Counted from the first letter of the stretch, positions 18,380 to 26,594 are shown. The stretch: DNA of 64,000 bases from Corynebacterium variabile (GCF_006539825.1 NZ_BJNT01000004.1:124001-188000); one strand, 5' to 3'. The notes: generated by a model not told the origin, from the letters alone. Translations and numbers: made by a program.

Positions 18380-18401
18380 GTGGTTCGTCATGCAGGAGGT
18401 G

Positions 18402-18433
18402 AATCTACGGAGACCGTGTTTCCCGTCTGTTTC
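18402..18433 (-). promoter_or_regulatory. promoter with GAAAC direct repeats, leftward operon
   Basis: Read leftward, the order is GAAAC (18433-18429), six bases, GAAAC (18422-18418), ten bases, then TAGATT (18407-18402). Spacing and sequence around the -10 (CCGTAGATTCA) are the same as at 9764-9784. It drives the eight-gene operon from 18140 down to 9826. Confidence 0.5.
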
Positions 18434-18450
18434 GGGTTCTGTTCACTGCG

Positions 18451-18506
18451 GTGACACTTCGGGTGTGTCGGAGTATAAGGGTGCGGTCGTGTTTCTCCCG
18501 TGTTGC
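18451..18506 (+). promoter_or_regulatory. rightward promoter for the reductase operon with downstream GAAAC-type box
   Basis: GTGACA (18451-18456) and TATAAG (18474-18479) are 17 bases apart, a good sigma-70-type promoter pointing to the gene at 18614. Just downstream, GTTTC-n6-GTTGC (18491-18506) is a GlnR-like box in reverse orientation. The leader of about 125 nt can form a 7-bp closing stem, GGTGCCA (18531-18537) with TGGCACC (18586-18592). The stretch 18141-18613 holds only these divergent control regions. Confidence 0.5.
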
Positions 18507-18613
18507 ATATCCTCTGACCTGCAGTGATGTGGTGCCATGTCGGCGGGACAGTGCTACGGTGTGACGTGTACGCGCCGGGCTGGGGTGGCACCGATCTCTG
18601 CGAAGGTGAATCC

Positions 18614-19594
18614 ATGTCCGCTCCTGTGTCCGCTGTGTCCGCTCCGTCAACCGTCACAGTCACCGTGACCGCCCGACGCCCGCTCACAGCCCGCGTCGAC
18701 GAGTTCCGTCTCGAACCAGCCGCCCCCGGCGTCCTCCCCGGATGGACGCCCGGCGCCCACCTGGACGTCACCGTCCCCGGCGGTGGAGCAGGGGAAGCGC
18801 TGGTGCGCCAGTACTCGCTGTGCTCCGACCCCGCCGACCGCTCCGGCTACACCATCGCCGTGGACCGCGCCGCGGACTCACGCGGCGGTTCGACAGCACT
18901 CCACGAGCTCGCCACCGTCGGTACACCACTGCAGGTCGGGGAGCCGCGCAACCACTTCCCGCTGACCCGCGCACTGAACTACGTCTTCGTCGCCGGCGGC
19001 ATCGGCGTCACTCCGATGATCGCGCTGGCCGCGCAGGTCGCCCGCTCCGACCGCCCCTGGCGCATGCTCTGCCTCGCCCGCACCACCGACGCCATGCCCT
19101 ACCTGCCGGAACTGCGCTCCACCTTCGGGGGCGCGGTGAGCTTCCACGGCTCCTCCGGAGGACGCGTCGACCTCGCCGCCGAGCTGGCTGACCTGCCCCG
19201 CGGCACCGCCGTCTACGTCTGCGGGCCCGGCACCCTGGCCGACGACGTCGCCGCCGTGGTCGCCGACCAACCGGCGGTGGACGTCTTCACCGAACAGTTC
19301 ACCGCCCCGGACACCTCGGGGGAGACCACCTCGTTCGACGTCTCCCTGGCGTCCTCCGGGGAGACCTTCACCGTGCCCTCGGACGCCTCGGTGCTGTCCG
19401 TTCTCGAGGACCACGGCCGGCTCGTGGCGTCCTCCTGCCGGGAGGGGATGTGCGGGACCTGCGAGGTCGAGGTCGTCTCCGGGGAGGTCGACCACCGCGA
19501 CGCGGTGCTGACCCCCGAGGAGCGCGCCGAGAACGAGTCGATGATGGTGTGCGTCTCCCGGTGCTTCTCCGGACGGCTGGTGCTGGACCTGTGA
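18614..19594 (+). CDS. ferredoxin-NAD(P)H reductase with C-terminal 2Fe-2S domain (phthalate dioxygenase reductase type)
   Basis: This protein of about 326 residues comprises an N-terminal FAD/FMN barrel (VRQYSLCSDP, about residue 63), an NAD(P)-binding domain (YVFVAGGIGVTPMIALA) and a C-terminal plant-type ferredoxin domain with ligands in CREGMCGTCEVEVVSG and a fourth Cys near SMMVCVSRC. Such reductases pass electrons from NADH to a Rieske-type oxygenase or demethylase. No Rieske oxygenase gene is in the window, so its partner is missing or is encoded elsewhere. The ATG at 18614 follows GAAGGTG; upstream in-frame codons look non-coding. It is the first gene of the rightward three-gene operon. 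Confidence 0.9.
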   Translation: MSAPVSAVSAPSTVTVTVTARRPLTARVDEFRLEPAAPGVLPGWTPGAHLDVTVPGGGAGEALVRQYSLCSDPADRSGYTIAVDRAADSRGGSTALHELATVGTPLQVGEPRNHFPLTRALNYVFVAGGIGVTPMIALAAQVARSDRPWRMLCLARTTDAMPYLPELRSTFGGAVSFHGSSGGRVDLAAELADLPRGTAVYVCGPGTLADDVAAVVADQPAVDVFTEQFTAPDTSGETTSFDVSLASSGETFTVPSDASVLSVLEDHGRLVASSCREGMCGTCEVEVVSGEVDHRDAVLTPEERAENESMMVCVSRCFSGRLVLDL

Positions 19595-20871
19595 GCACCG
19601 TCCTGCGCGGCGCCCTGACCTCGGTGGGGACGTCATCCGATGTCGCCGTCGTCGACGGGACGATCACCACCGTCCTGCCCACGGACGCCGAGATCGTCGA
19701 CGTCTCCGGCTGCATCGTCACCCCGGGCCTGGTCAACGCCCACCACCACCTGCTGCAGTCCGCGTTCCGGACGCTGCCCGGCACCCGCGGTGTGCGGATG
19801 GCCGGGTGGCTGTCGGTGATGGGGCAGGCCTACCGCGACTACGCCGTCGCCCCGGAACTCGGTGCCGCGGCGGCCTCCGTCGGCGTGGCGGAGTCTCTGC
19901 TGTGCGGGGTGACGACCGTCGCCGACCACCATCTGACCTGGCCGGACGGGGTTCCACCGGTGGATCTCGCCGTGGCTACGGCAGGTGCAGCCGACGCTCT
20001 CGGTGCCAGGCTCTGCTTCGTGCGCGGCACCACCGGGGAGGACGCCGACGCCGTCGTCGACTCGGTCCGTGCCATCCACTCCGCCTTCGCCGGGATGGAC
20101 GGGGACCCGGTGGGACGCGGCATGCTGCAGCTCGCCGTCGGCCCCTCCGGCGCCCACACCGACGGGCCCGAGACCTTCGCCGCCCTGCGCGACGTGGCCA
20201 GGGAACTGGGGCTGCTGCGCCGCACGCAGTCCAATGAACAGGTCGACGTCGAACGTGCCGCAGAGAAGTACGGGTGCCGGCCGCTGGACCTGCTGGCAGA
20301 CTGGGGCTGGCTGGAGCCCGGCGTGACCCTGGCCCACCTGTGCGGGATCTCGGAGGCCGAGCTCGAGGTCGTGGCGTCCTCCGGGGTGACCGTGACCCAC
20401 GCGCCGGGCTGCGATGTGCCGATGGGCTGGGGCATCTCCCCGGTCGGTGACCTGCTGGACCGCGGGGTGACCGTCGGTCTGGGCACCTCCGGCGGCGGCT
20501 CGAACGACGGCGGGCACCTGCTCGCCGACGCCCGGCTGGCGGTGCAGGTCTCCGGACTGACCGGGCGCGTCCTCACCGCCGAGGAGGCGCTGGGCATGGC
20601 GACCGCCGGGTCCGCCGCGGGTCTGGGGCGTCCGGAACTGGGCGTCCTCGATGCCGGAACCCCTGCCGACCTGTGCGTCTGGGACTGCTCCGGGGTCGCC
20701 GACGCCGGCGTCCACGACTGGCCCGCGGGCCTGCTGTGGGCCAGCCCGGGACGCAGACCGCGCGACGTGATGGTCGCCGGGGAATGGGTGGTGCGCGACG
20801 GTGAACTGCTCACCGCGGATGCCCACGGACTCGCCGCCGAGCTGAACTCTCTTCTCGCTCAACGATCCTGA
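19591..20871 (+). CDS. amidohydrolase-family protein with altered metal site (8-oxoguanine deaminase-like)
   Basis: This 426-residue protein starts at GTG 19591, overlapping the reductase stop. It follows the 8-oxoguanine deaminase/TrzA pattern: VNAHHHLLQSAFRTLPG with HxH, the His in TLAHLCGISEAE, and GLGTSGGGSNDGG. Two canonical metal ligands are replaced: the usual HLAE reads QSNE (His to Gln), and GVDGSASND reads GTSGGGSND (Asp to Ser). The enzyme may bind metal differently, act on another bond, or be inactive. The reading frame is intact and coding quality is normal, so it is not an obvious pseudogene. Its partners are the reductase and the oxygenase downstream. Confidence 0.85.
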   Translation: MSTVLRGALTSVGTSSDVAVVDGTITTVLPTDAEIVDVSGCIVTPGLVNAHHHLLQSAFRTLPGTRGVRMAGWLSVMGQAYRDYAVAPELGAAAASVGVAESLLCGVTTVADHHLTWPDGVPPVDLAVATAGAADALGARLCFVRGTTGEDADAVVDSVRAIHSAFAGMDGDPVGRGMLQLAVGPSGAHTDGPETFAALRDVARELGLLRRTQSNEQVDVERAAEKYGCRPLDLLADWGWLEPGVTLAHLCGISEAELEVVASSGVTVTHAPGCDVPMGWGISPVGDLLDRGVTVGLGTSGGGSNDGGHLLADARLAVQVSGLTGRVLTAEEALGMATAGSAAGLGRPELGVLDAGTPADLCVWDCSGVADAGVHDWPAGLLWASPGRRPRDVMVAGEWVVRDGELLTADAHGLAAELNSLLAQRS

Positions 20872-20882
20872 AAGGACCTGAC

Positions 20883-21953
20883 ATGACTGACTTCCACGTC
20901 CCCGTCATCGACATCACCGCCTACGCCACCGGCGGCACCGACGCCGAGAAGGCCGAGGTCGCCGCCGCGGTGGACGCCGCCGCCCGCGAGGTCGGCTTCA
21001 TCCAGCTCACCGGGCACGGCATCGACCCGCAGGTGTGGGACGGCCTGGCCTCGGCGCTGGACGCCTTCTTCCTGCGAGACCTCGAGGTGAAGAAGGAGGT
21101 CACCACGCCGCCGAGCGTGAACCGCGGGTACTCGGCCCCGAAGTCCGAGCGGCTGTCGTTGTCGCTGGGCGTGGAGTCCGCGACCGGGATGAACGACTTC
21201 TTCGAGGCCTTCAACATCGGTGTGCAGGCGTCCGACTTCCCGGAACTCGACCTGCCGGCCGCGGACTACCCGGAGAACGTGTGGCCCGCCGAGACCGGTG
21301 CCGGTGCCGAGGGGATGGCCGGCTTCCGGTCGCAACTGGAGGCGTGGTTCGGCGCTGCCCAGGGAGTGGCCGAGACTCTCGTCGACATCTTCGAGGACGC
21401 CCTGGGCCAGCCCCGCGGCACCATCGGATCCCTGTCCGACCACTCCATCGACGTGCTGCGCACCATCAACTACGCCCTGGAGCCAGGGGTGACCGTGGAG
21501 CTCGACGGTGAGCTCAACGGGATGGGCGAGCACACCGACTACGGCATCGTCACCGTGCTCTGGGCCGACCGGGTCGCCGGGCTGCAGGTGCTGGGCTCGG
21601 ACGGGTCGTGGAACGATGTGCTGCCCGAGCCGGGTGCGCTGCTGGTCAACCTGGGTGATGTCACCGCCCGGCTGACCAATGACCAGTGGAAGTCGACGCT
21701 GCACAGGGTGAAGCCGCCGGTGGTGGACGGCACGATCCTGCGCCGTCGGTCGGCGGCGTTCTTCCACGACGGGAACGTGGACGCCGTCGTCGGTCCGCTG
21801 CCGGGCATGGTCGACGACTCGCACCCCGCCCGCTACGAGCCGTTGACCGTGGGCGAGCATGTGGCCCGCAAGCTCGCCGGGTCGCGGTCCCTGGAGCTCA
21901 ACGCCTCGGACACGGCGCGTGAGTCGGAGCGGGTGCTGTCCTCGCGGCGGTAG
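20883..21953 (+). CDS. Fe(II)/2-oxoglutarate-dependent oxygenase (isopenicillin N synthase-like)
   Basis: This 356-residue double-stranded beta-helix oxygenase has an N-terminal DIOX_N region (VPVIDITAYATGG, VGFIQLTGHGID) and the iron site HTDYGIVTVL with a distal His in STLHRVKPP. The 2-oxoglutarate-binding Arg lies in RRRSAAFFHDG. It is the last gene of the rightward operon (11 bases after the amidohydrolase, AAAGGA before the ATG). Hydroxylation of a purine or other heterocycle, as in fungal xanthine dioxygenase, is a reasonable but unproven guess. A second, distant paralog lies at 31370-32449. Confidence 0.9.
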   Translation: MTDFHVPVIDITAYATGGTDAEKAEVAAAVDAAAREVGFIQLTGHGIDPQVWDGLASALDAFFLRDLEVKKEVTTPPSVNRGYSAPKSERLSLSLGVESATGMNDFFEAFNIGVQASDFPELDLPAADYPENVWPAETGAGAEGMAGFRSQLEAWFGAAQGVAETLVDIFEDALGQPRGTIGSLSDHSIDVLRTINYALEPGVTVELDGELNGMGEHTDYGIVTVLWADRVAGLQVLGSDGSWNDVLPEPGALLVNLGDVTARLTNDQWKSTLHRVKPPVVDGTILRRRSAAFFHDGNVDAVVGPLPGMVDDSHPARYEPLTVGEHVARKLAGSRSLELNASDTARESERVLSSRR

Positions 21954-21972
21954 GCGGGTCTTCCTTGCACGC

Positions 21973-22044
21973 ATGTCCGCATCACGCAGTCTGAGGTCGT
22001 TGGAGCAGGGGGCTGACCAGCTTCAGGCTGCGTGATGCCGACAT
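21973..22044. repeat. 72-bp palindromic element, copy 2
   Basis: The arms begin ATGTCCGCATCACGCAG and end CTGCGTGATGCCGACAT. It sits between convergent genes. The leftward flavin-monooxygenase gene reads into it, so its last eight or so codons and its stop (22025-22023) come from the repeat. It may act as a bidirectional terminator. Confidence 0.88.
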
Positions 22045-23291
22045 CGGGACGTCAGATGCCCTCGCAGCGTGTCCGCCGTGTACTCCCGGCGGAACAGGCC
22101 GCGCTCCTGCAGGACCGGGACGACCAGGTCCACCACATCATCGAGCCCGCCGGGCAGGGTGGGCGGCATGAGGTTGAATCCGTCGGCCGCACCATTGACG
22201 ACCCACCGCTCCATCTCGTCGGCGATCTGCTCCGGAGTGCCGACGAAGGTCGCGTGGCCGCCACCGGCGGCGAGGTAACCCAGCAGGTCACGGACGGTCG
22301 GACGACCGTCCGGGGAGGACGCGAGAATCCGCAGGATCGTGGCGTAGCGTCCCGCCGGACCGGTGAACTCCGCCAACGGCGGAAGGTCAGGCACCGGTTC
22401 ATCGAGTGCCCATCCGGAGGTGTCCCGGCCGACGAAGAAGGACAGCTGACGGAGGGAGTCCGCCACCGGCAGCAGTTCGTTGAGCTCCCGCTGCTTCGCC
22501 CTGGCCTCCTCCTCGGTGGCCCCGACGAAGGTCACCAGACCCGGCATGATCACCAGGTTATCCGGGTCGCGACCGTACTCGGCGGCGCGCCGTCGCAGGT
22601 CCATGCGGTAGTCGCGGGCGGATCCGAGGTCCCACGCCACGGCGTAGACACCTTCGGCGTACCGGGCGGCAAGGTCACGACCCGGCTCGGACGCCCCGGC
22701 CTGAAAGAGCACCGGGTGGCCCTGGGGGGTGGCGGGGATGTTCAGCGGCCCGTCGACGTCGAAGAAATGTCCGTGATGGTCCACCGGGACAGCCGCGGTC
22801 GGCGGTGACCCGGCCGGCCAGGACTCCCACAGGGCGGTCACGGCACCGATGAACTCGGCGGCGCGGGCATAGCGTTCCTCGTGGTCGGGCAGCCGGTCCA
22901 TCCCGTGGTTGCGGGCCTCGGCGTCCGTCATGGAGGTCACCACGTTGATTCCGGCGCGGCCACCGGAGATATGGTCCAGGCTCGCGCTGAGCCGGGCGGT
23001 GTGGAAGGGATCCCAGAATGTCGAGGAGATGGTGCTGACCAGGCCGATTCTCGTGGTCGCCCGGGCCAGGGCGGTCAGCGCGGTGACGGGTTCGAGGAAC
23101 CAGGACGGTCCCGGGGTCGGGCTCAACGACTGGCCGTCGGCGAGGAAGACGGCGTCGAAGCGCCCCCGTTCCGCGGTCCGGGCCAGGTCCTCCCACCAGG
23201 TCACGTCGCCGAGCCGGTCGACGGCGGAGCCCGGTGCCCGCCAGGCGGCGGAATGGTGCCCGCAGCCGTGGGCGAAGAGATTGAGGTGCAT
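22023..23291 (-). CDS. LLM-class flavin-dependent monooxygenase (NtaA/SnaA/DszA type)
   Basis: This 422-residue luciferase-like enzyme shows FDAVFLADGQSL, ATTRIGLVSTIS and GRAGINVVTSMTDAEARNHG, the phosphate/flavin-contact segments of the nitrilotriacetate/pristinamycin/DszA monooxygenase group. It would use reduced FMN from a separate reductase. The start ATG 23291 overlaps the SDR stop by one base (TGATG), so the two are coupled and both lie behind a TPP riboswitch. The final residues (about SRCRHHAA) are encoded by the 72-bp repeat. The substrate is unknown; thiamine control suggests thiamine, a thiazole/pyrimidine moiety or their breakdown products. Confidence 0.88.
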   Translation of the reverse strand: MHLNLFAHGCGHHSAAWRAPGSAVDRLGDVTWWEDLARTAERGRFDAVFLADGQSLSPTPGPSWFLEPVTALTALARATTRIGLVSTISSTFWDPFHTARLSASLDHISGGRAGINVVTSMTDAEARNHGMDRLPDHEERYARAAEFIGAVTALWESWPAGSPPTAAVPVDHHGHFFDVDGPLNIPATPQGHPVLFQAGASEPGRDLAARYAEGVYAVAWDLGSARDYRMDLRRRAAEYGRDPDNLVIMPGLVTFVGATEEEARAKQRELNELLPVADSLRQLSFFVGRDTSGWALDEPVPDLPPLAEFTGPAGRYATILRILASSPDGRPTVRDLLGYLAAGGGHATFVGTPEQIADEMERWVVNGAADGFNLMPPTLPGGLDDVVDLVVPVLQERGLFRREYTADTLRGHLTSRCRHHAA

Positions 23292-24058
23292 CAGTTCTTC
23301 ACCAGGCCACCGTCGACGACGAGGTTCTGGCCGGTGACCGCGCGGGCCCACGGGGACGCGAAGAACAGGGCCGTGTCCGCGAACTGCTCCGGAGTGGTGA
23401 CCTCACGCAACGGGGTTCCGGCGGCGATGCCGTCGAAGACGACCTCCGGCGTGGCGGCGGAGGCGTCCGTGGTGCGCAGCAGGCCACCGGAGATCATGTT
23501 CACGGTGATGTTCTCCGGTCCGAGATCATCGGCGAAGGTCCTGGTCAGCGACAGAAGCGCGGCCTTGGCGGCGGTGTAGTCGTGGTAGGGGACGACGGGG
23601 TTCTGGAAGAGGTTCGTGCCGATGTTCACCACGCGTCCGCTGCCGATCTCCCGGAAGTTGGGCAGCGCGGCCTGGATGACGTTCACCGCACCGCCCACCG
23701 CCCCCTCGAACTGCTGCTGGAAGCTGCTCCAGGCGATGTCGGAAGCCTTGGGACGGGCGTCCCCATTGAAGGAGAAGTCGACCAGCGCATTGTTGACGAC
23801 CGTGGTGACGGGTCCGAGGCCGGCGTCCCCGACCGCGGCGAACAGGGCGTCGACCTGCTCCCGGTCGCGGACGTCCGCCTGCACGGCGAGGAGGCGTCCG
23901 GGGTTCTCCGTCATGAGGGACGCCGCGGTATCCCCGCTGGAGTGGTAGTTGACGATCACTGTCGCGCCTTCGCGGAGGAAGGCGTCGGTGAGTGCCCGGC
24001 CGAGGCCGCGGGCGCCCCCGGTGACGAGGACGGTCTGATCGGTGAGGTTCATGCTCAT
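23291..24058 (-). CDS. short-chain dehydrogenase/reductase
   Basis: This 255-residue classical SDR has cofactor motif TGGARGLGRALTDAF (about residue 13), NNALVDFSF (the NNAG-like segment), and the active site Tyr-Lys in YHDYTAAKAALLS. It resembles 3-oxoacyl-ACP-reductase-type enzymes. It is the first gene after the TPP riboswitch, 67 bases downstream, with GAAAGG upstream of the ATG. It is coupled to the monooxygenase gene. The reaction is not known; the pairing suggests oxidation followed by reduction of one substrate. Confidence 0.9.
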   Translation of the reverse strand: MSMNLTDQTVLVTGGARGLGRALTDAFLREGATVIVNYHSSGDTAASLMTENPGRLLAVQADVRDREQVDALFAAVGDAGLGPVTTVVNNALVDFSFNGDARPKASDIAWSSFQQQFEGAVGGAVNVIQAALPNFREIGSGRVVNIGTNLFQNPVVPYHDYTAAKAALLSLTRTFADDLGPENITVNMISGGLLRTTDASAATPEVVFDGIAAGTPLREVTTPEQFADTALFFASPWARAVTGQNLVVDGGLVKN

Positions 24059-24125
24059 GCCTTTCGGTCACAAGCGGTAAGGACCTTCGGGCATGCGTGC
24101 CTGAACGTGCACAGACGCGCGTAAA

Positions 24126-24214
24126 CCCTGACAATCCCTCCGCCAGTACGAACTGGTTCAGGTTCAACGGGTGTGATCTCAGCCGCCCGGATCGGACGGC
24201 ACCCCGTGTCAGGG
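24126..24214 (-). ncRNA. TPP (thiamine pyrophosphate) riboswitch
   Basis: Read leftward, the element starts with P1 CCCTGACA (24214-24207), then the signature GGGGTGCC, the conserved CTGAGA (within GGCTGAGATCACACCC), then TGAACCTGAACCAGTT and GGCGGAGGGA, and closes with TGTCAGGG (24133-24126). These are the invariant THI-box blocks in correct order. It lies between the end of the acyl-CoA ligase gene and the SDR gene. It should reduce expression of the SDR/monooxygenase pair when thiamine pyrophosphate is plentiful. Confidence 0.95.
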
Positions 24215-24237
24215 AGCGAGCGTAGCAGGATCGCCGG

Positions 24238-25896
24238 TTACGCCGTCGCCGGCGACTGGACCGTGAGCTTCCCGGCGTCCAGCTGCTTGCGCAGGTCCAG
24301 CTTGCTGATCTTGCCGGTGGCGGTCAGGGGGATCGCGTCGGTGACGGCGACCGCGTCCGGGATCCACCACTTGGCGACCTGGCCGTTGAAGAAGCCGAGC
24401 AGCTCCGCGGCGTCGATCGTCGCTCCCTCTTCGGGCACCACGACCAGCAGCGGCCGCTCCTGCCACTTCTCGTCCGGCATGGCGATGACCGCAGCCTGCT
24501 TGACCGTGGGATGGCCCACGGCGGTGTTCTCCAGTTCGATGGAGCTGATCCACTCACCACCGGATTTGATGAGGTCCTTCGCCCGGTCCTCGATGTGCAT
24601 GTAGCCCAGCGGGGAGATGGACGCCACGTCACCGGTGTCGAACCAGCCGTCGGCGGTGAAGGCGTCCGCACCGACCGTGCCCGGGCCGTCGGCGCTGAAG
24701 TAGGACGACGCGATCCAGGGACCACGGATCTGCAGGGCGCCGACCGCCTCGCCGTCCTGGGGGAGGACGCCGCCCTCGTCGTCGACGATGCGCAGCTCCA
24801 CACCGAAGGGCGGGGCACCCTGGCTGGCGCGTGCCTTCTGCCGCTCCTCCTCGGGCAGCTTCTCCAGGGCGGGCGAGGTGTGGAACATCGAGCCCAGCGG
24901 GCTGGTCTCGCTCATGCCCCAGGCGTGGACGAGGTCGACACCGTAGCGCTCCTCATAGGCCACCATGAGGGAGTAGGGCACCGCCGAACCGCCGCCGACG
25001 AGGGTCTTCACGGAGTCGATGCGCTTTCCGGTGGCGTCCAGGTAGGCGATGAGGCCCTGCCAGACGGTCGGCACGCCGGCGGAGCTGGTGACGCCCTCCT
25101 CCTCGATGAGCTCCTGCAGGACGGCAGGATCGCCCATCTTCGGTCCGGGGAAGACCAGCTTCGTGCCGGTCAGCGCGGTGGCGTAGGGGATGCCCCAGGC
25201 GTTGACGTGGAACATCGGGACGATCGGCATGGCGACCTCCTTGGCGGAGAGGTCGAAGACGTCCGGGAGGGAGACACCGAAGCTGTGCAGCACCGTGGAA
25301 CGGTGGCTGTAGAGGACGCCCTTGGGGTTGCCGGTGGTACCGGAGGTGTAGCACAGGGCGGATGCCGTGTTCTCGTCGAACAGCGGCCAGTCGTAGTCGT
25401 CGGACTCGTCGGCGATGAAGGCTTCGTAGCTCACGGCATCGAAGGAAGTCTCCGGCATGTGCCCGTCATCGGTGAGGATGACGAGCTGCGGTGCATTGTC
25501 CAGGCGGGGGAGCAGTGCCTCGACGGTGCCGACGAACATCGGGTCGAGGAAGAGGAACTTGTCTGAGGCATCGTTGATAATGAAGACGAGCTGGTCCTCG
25601 AACAGGCGCGGGTTGATGGTGTGGCACACCAGACCCGAGCCGGAGACACCGTAGTAGAGCTCGAAGTGGCGGTAGTCGTTCCAGGCCATGGTGCCGATAC
25701 GGTCACCCTGCTCCACACCGTGACGTGCCAGGGCGTTAGCCAGCTTCCGGGCGCGTGAGAAGGCGTCCCGGTAGGTGTAGCGGTGGCGCGGGTTGTCGAC
25801 CGTGAAGGAGACGATCTCCTGGTCGGCGAACCGCCGGTCCGCGTGGCGCGCGATGCTGCTGATGAGCAGCGGCTGGTCCATCATCTGTCCGAGCAT
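24238..25896 (-). CDS. medium/long-chain acyl-CoA ligase (AMP-binding)
   Basis: This 552-residue adenylate-forming enzyme has the P-loop CYTSGTTGNPKGV (about residue 183), the Thr/Tyr region VHAWGMSETSPLG, and the C-terminal DGWFDTGDVASISPLGYMHI and DRAKDLIKSGGEWISSIELE, with catalytic Lys expected near the end in TATGKISKLDLRKQL. It resembles fatty-acid-CoA ligases of the AlkK/FadD group. A separate promoter lies upstream (25962-25990). It is likely independent of the riboswitch unit that follows it. Confidence 0.93.
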   Translation of the reverse strand: MLGQMMDQPLLISSIARHADRRFADQEIVSFTVDNPRHRYTYRDAFSRARKLANALARHGVEQGDRIGTMAWNDYRHFELYYGVSGSGLVCHTINPRLFEDQLVFIINDASDKFLFLDPMFVGTVEALLPRLDNAPQLVILTDDGHMPETSFDAVSYEAFIADESDDYDWPLFDENTASALCYTSGTTGNPKGVLYSHRSTVLHSFGVSLPDVFDLSAKEVAMPIVPMFHVNAWGIPYATALTGTKLVFPGPKMGDPAVLQELIEEEGVTSSAGVPTVWQGLIAYLDATGKRIDSVKTLVGGGSAVPYSLMVAYEERYGVDLVHAWGMSETSPLGSMFHTSPALEKLPEEERQKARASQGAPPFGVELRIVDDEGGVLPQDGEAVGALQIRGPWIASSYFSADGPGTVGADAFTADGWFDTGDVASISPLGYMHIEDRAKDLIKSGGEWISSIELENTAVGHPTVKQAAVIAMPDEKWQERPLLVVVPEEGATIDAAELLGFFNGQVAKWWIPDAVAVTDAIPLTATGKISKLDLRKQLDAGKLTVQSPATA

Positions 25897-25961
25897 TGTG
25901 ATGTGTTCCCGTCTGTGGGTAGGAGGTGCTGTGAGTCACTGTTCACTTCTTGCTACCGGTG

Positions 25962-25990
25962 ATACTAAGGGTTTGAGTCTGAAATGTCAG
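25962..25990 (-). promoter_or_regulatory. sigma-70-type promoter for the acyl-CoA ligase
   Basis: Read leftward, CTGACA (25990-25985) and TAGTAT (25967-25962) are separated by 17 bases. The predicted start is about 60 bases before the ligase ATG at 25896. The remaining intergenic sequence up to 26150 shows nothing else I can support. Confidence 0.6.
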
Positions 25991-26150
25991 GCGAACAGGT
26001 CGGTGACTGTCGAAGTGGATCCGATGTGGCTTCTGCGGCTGCCCTCGTCGTGAAATTCCAGACATGTCACCCCCGGTACCGGCGTCCTACTGCCCCCGCT
26101 GGTCCCCACATCCGGGGGAGGGGAGGGTGGCGGGGTGGGACAATGGGGGC

Positions 26151-26594
26151 ATGACCGACAACCACTCTCCCGTCACCCACCTCACCGACGAGCAGTCCCT
26201 GGACCTCCTGGCGACCAAGACCTTCGGCCGTCTCGTCGTCCACCGGAAGAACGACATCGATCTCTTCCCGCTGAACTACATCGTGCATGACGGAAAGATC
26301 CTCTTCCGCACCGCCGAGGGCACCAAACTGTTCAGCCTCAACCTCAACGATGATGTCCTGTTCGAGGTCGACAATGTCGAGCAGACCTCCGAGGACACCG
26401 GCGAAGCCTGGTCCGTCATCGTCAAGGGCACCGCACGCATCCTCAAGGACACGACCGAGATCCACGCGGCCGATGAAGCGCCGCTGAAGCCCTGGCTGCC
26501 GACGCTGAAGTACAACTACGTGGTGATCACCCCGAACGAGGACGGCCTCTCCGGCCGGAAGTTCAACCTCGGCGAAGAGCCCGAGCGGTACTGA
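26151..26594 (+). CDS. small PNPOx-fold flavin-binding protein
   Basis: This 147-residue split-barrel protein contains LLATKTFGRLVVHRKNDIDLFPLNYI, then ILFRTAEGTKLFSLNLNDDVLFEVD and GEAWSVIVKGTA, the pattern of pyridoxamine 5'-phosphate oxidase-like proteins that bind FMN, F420 or heme. The ATG at 26151 was preferred over an upstream in-frame start because the homologous region begins shortly after it and GGGGG lies close upstream. It is monocistronic. Its function is unknown. Confidence 0.85.
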   Translation: MTDNHSPVTHLTDEQSLDLLATKTFGRLVVHRKNDIDLFPLNYIVHDGKILFRTAEGTKLFSLNLNDDVLFEVDNVEQTSEDTGEAWSVIVKGTARILKDTTEIHAADEAPLKPWLPTLKYNYVVITPNEDGLSGRKFNLGEEPERY

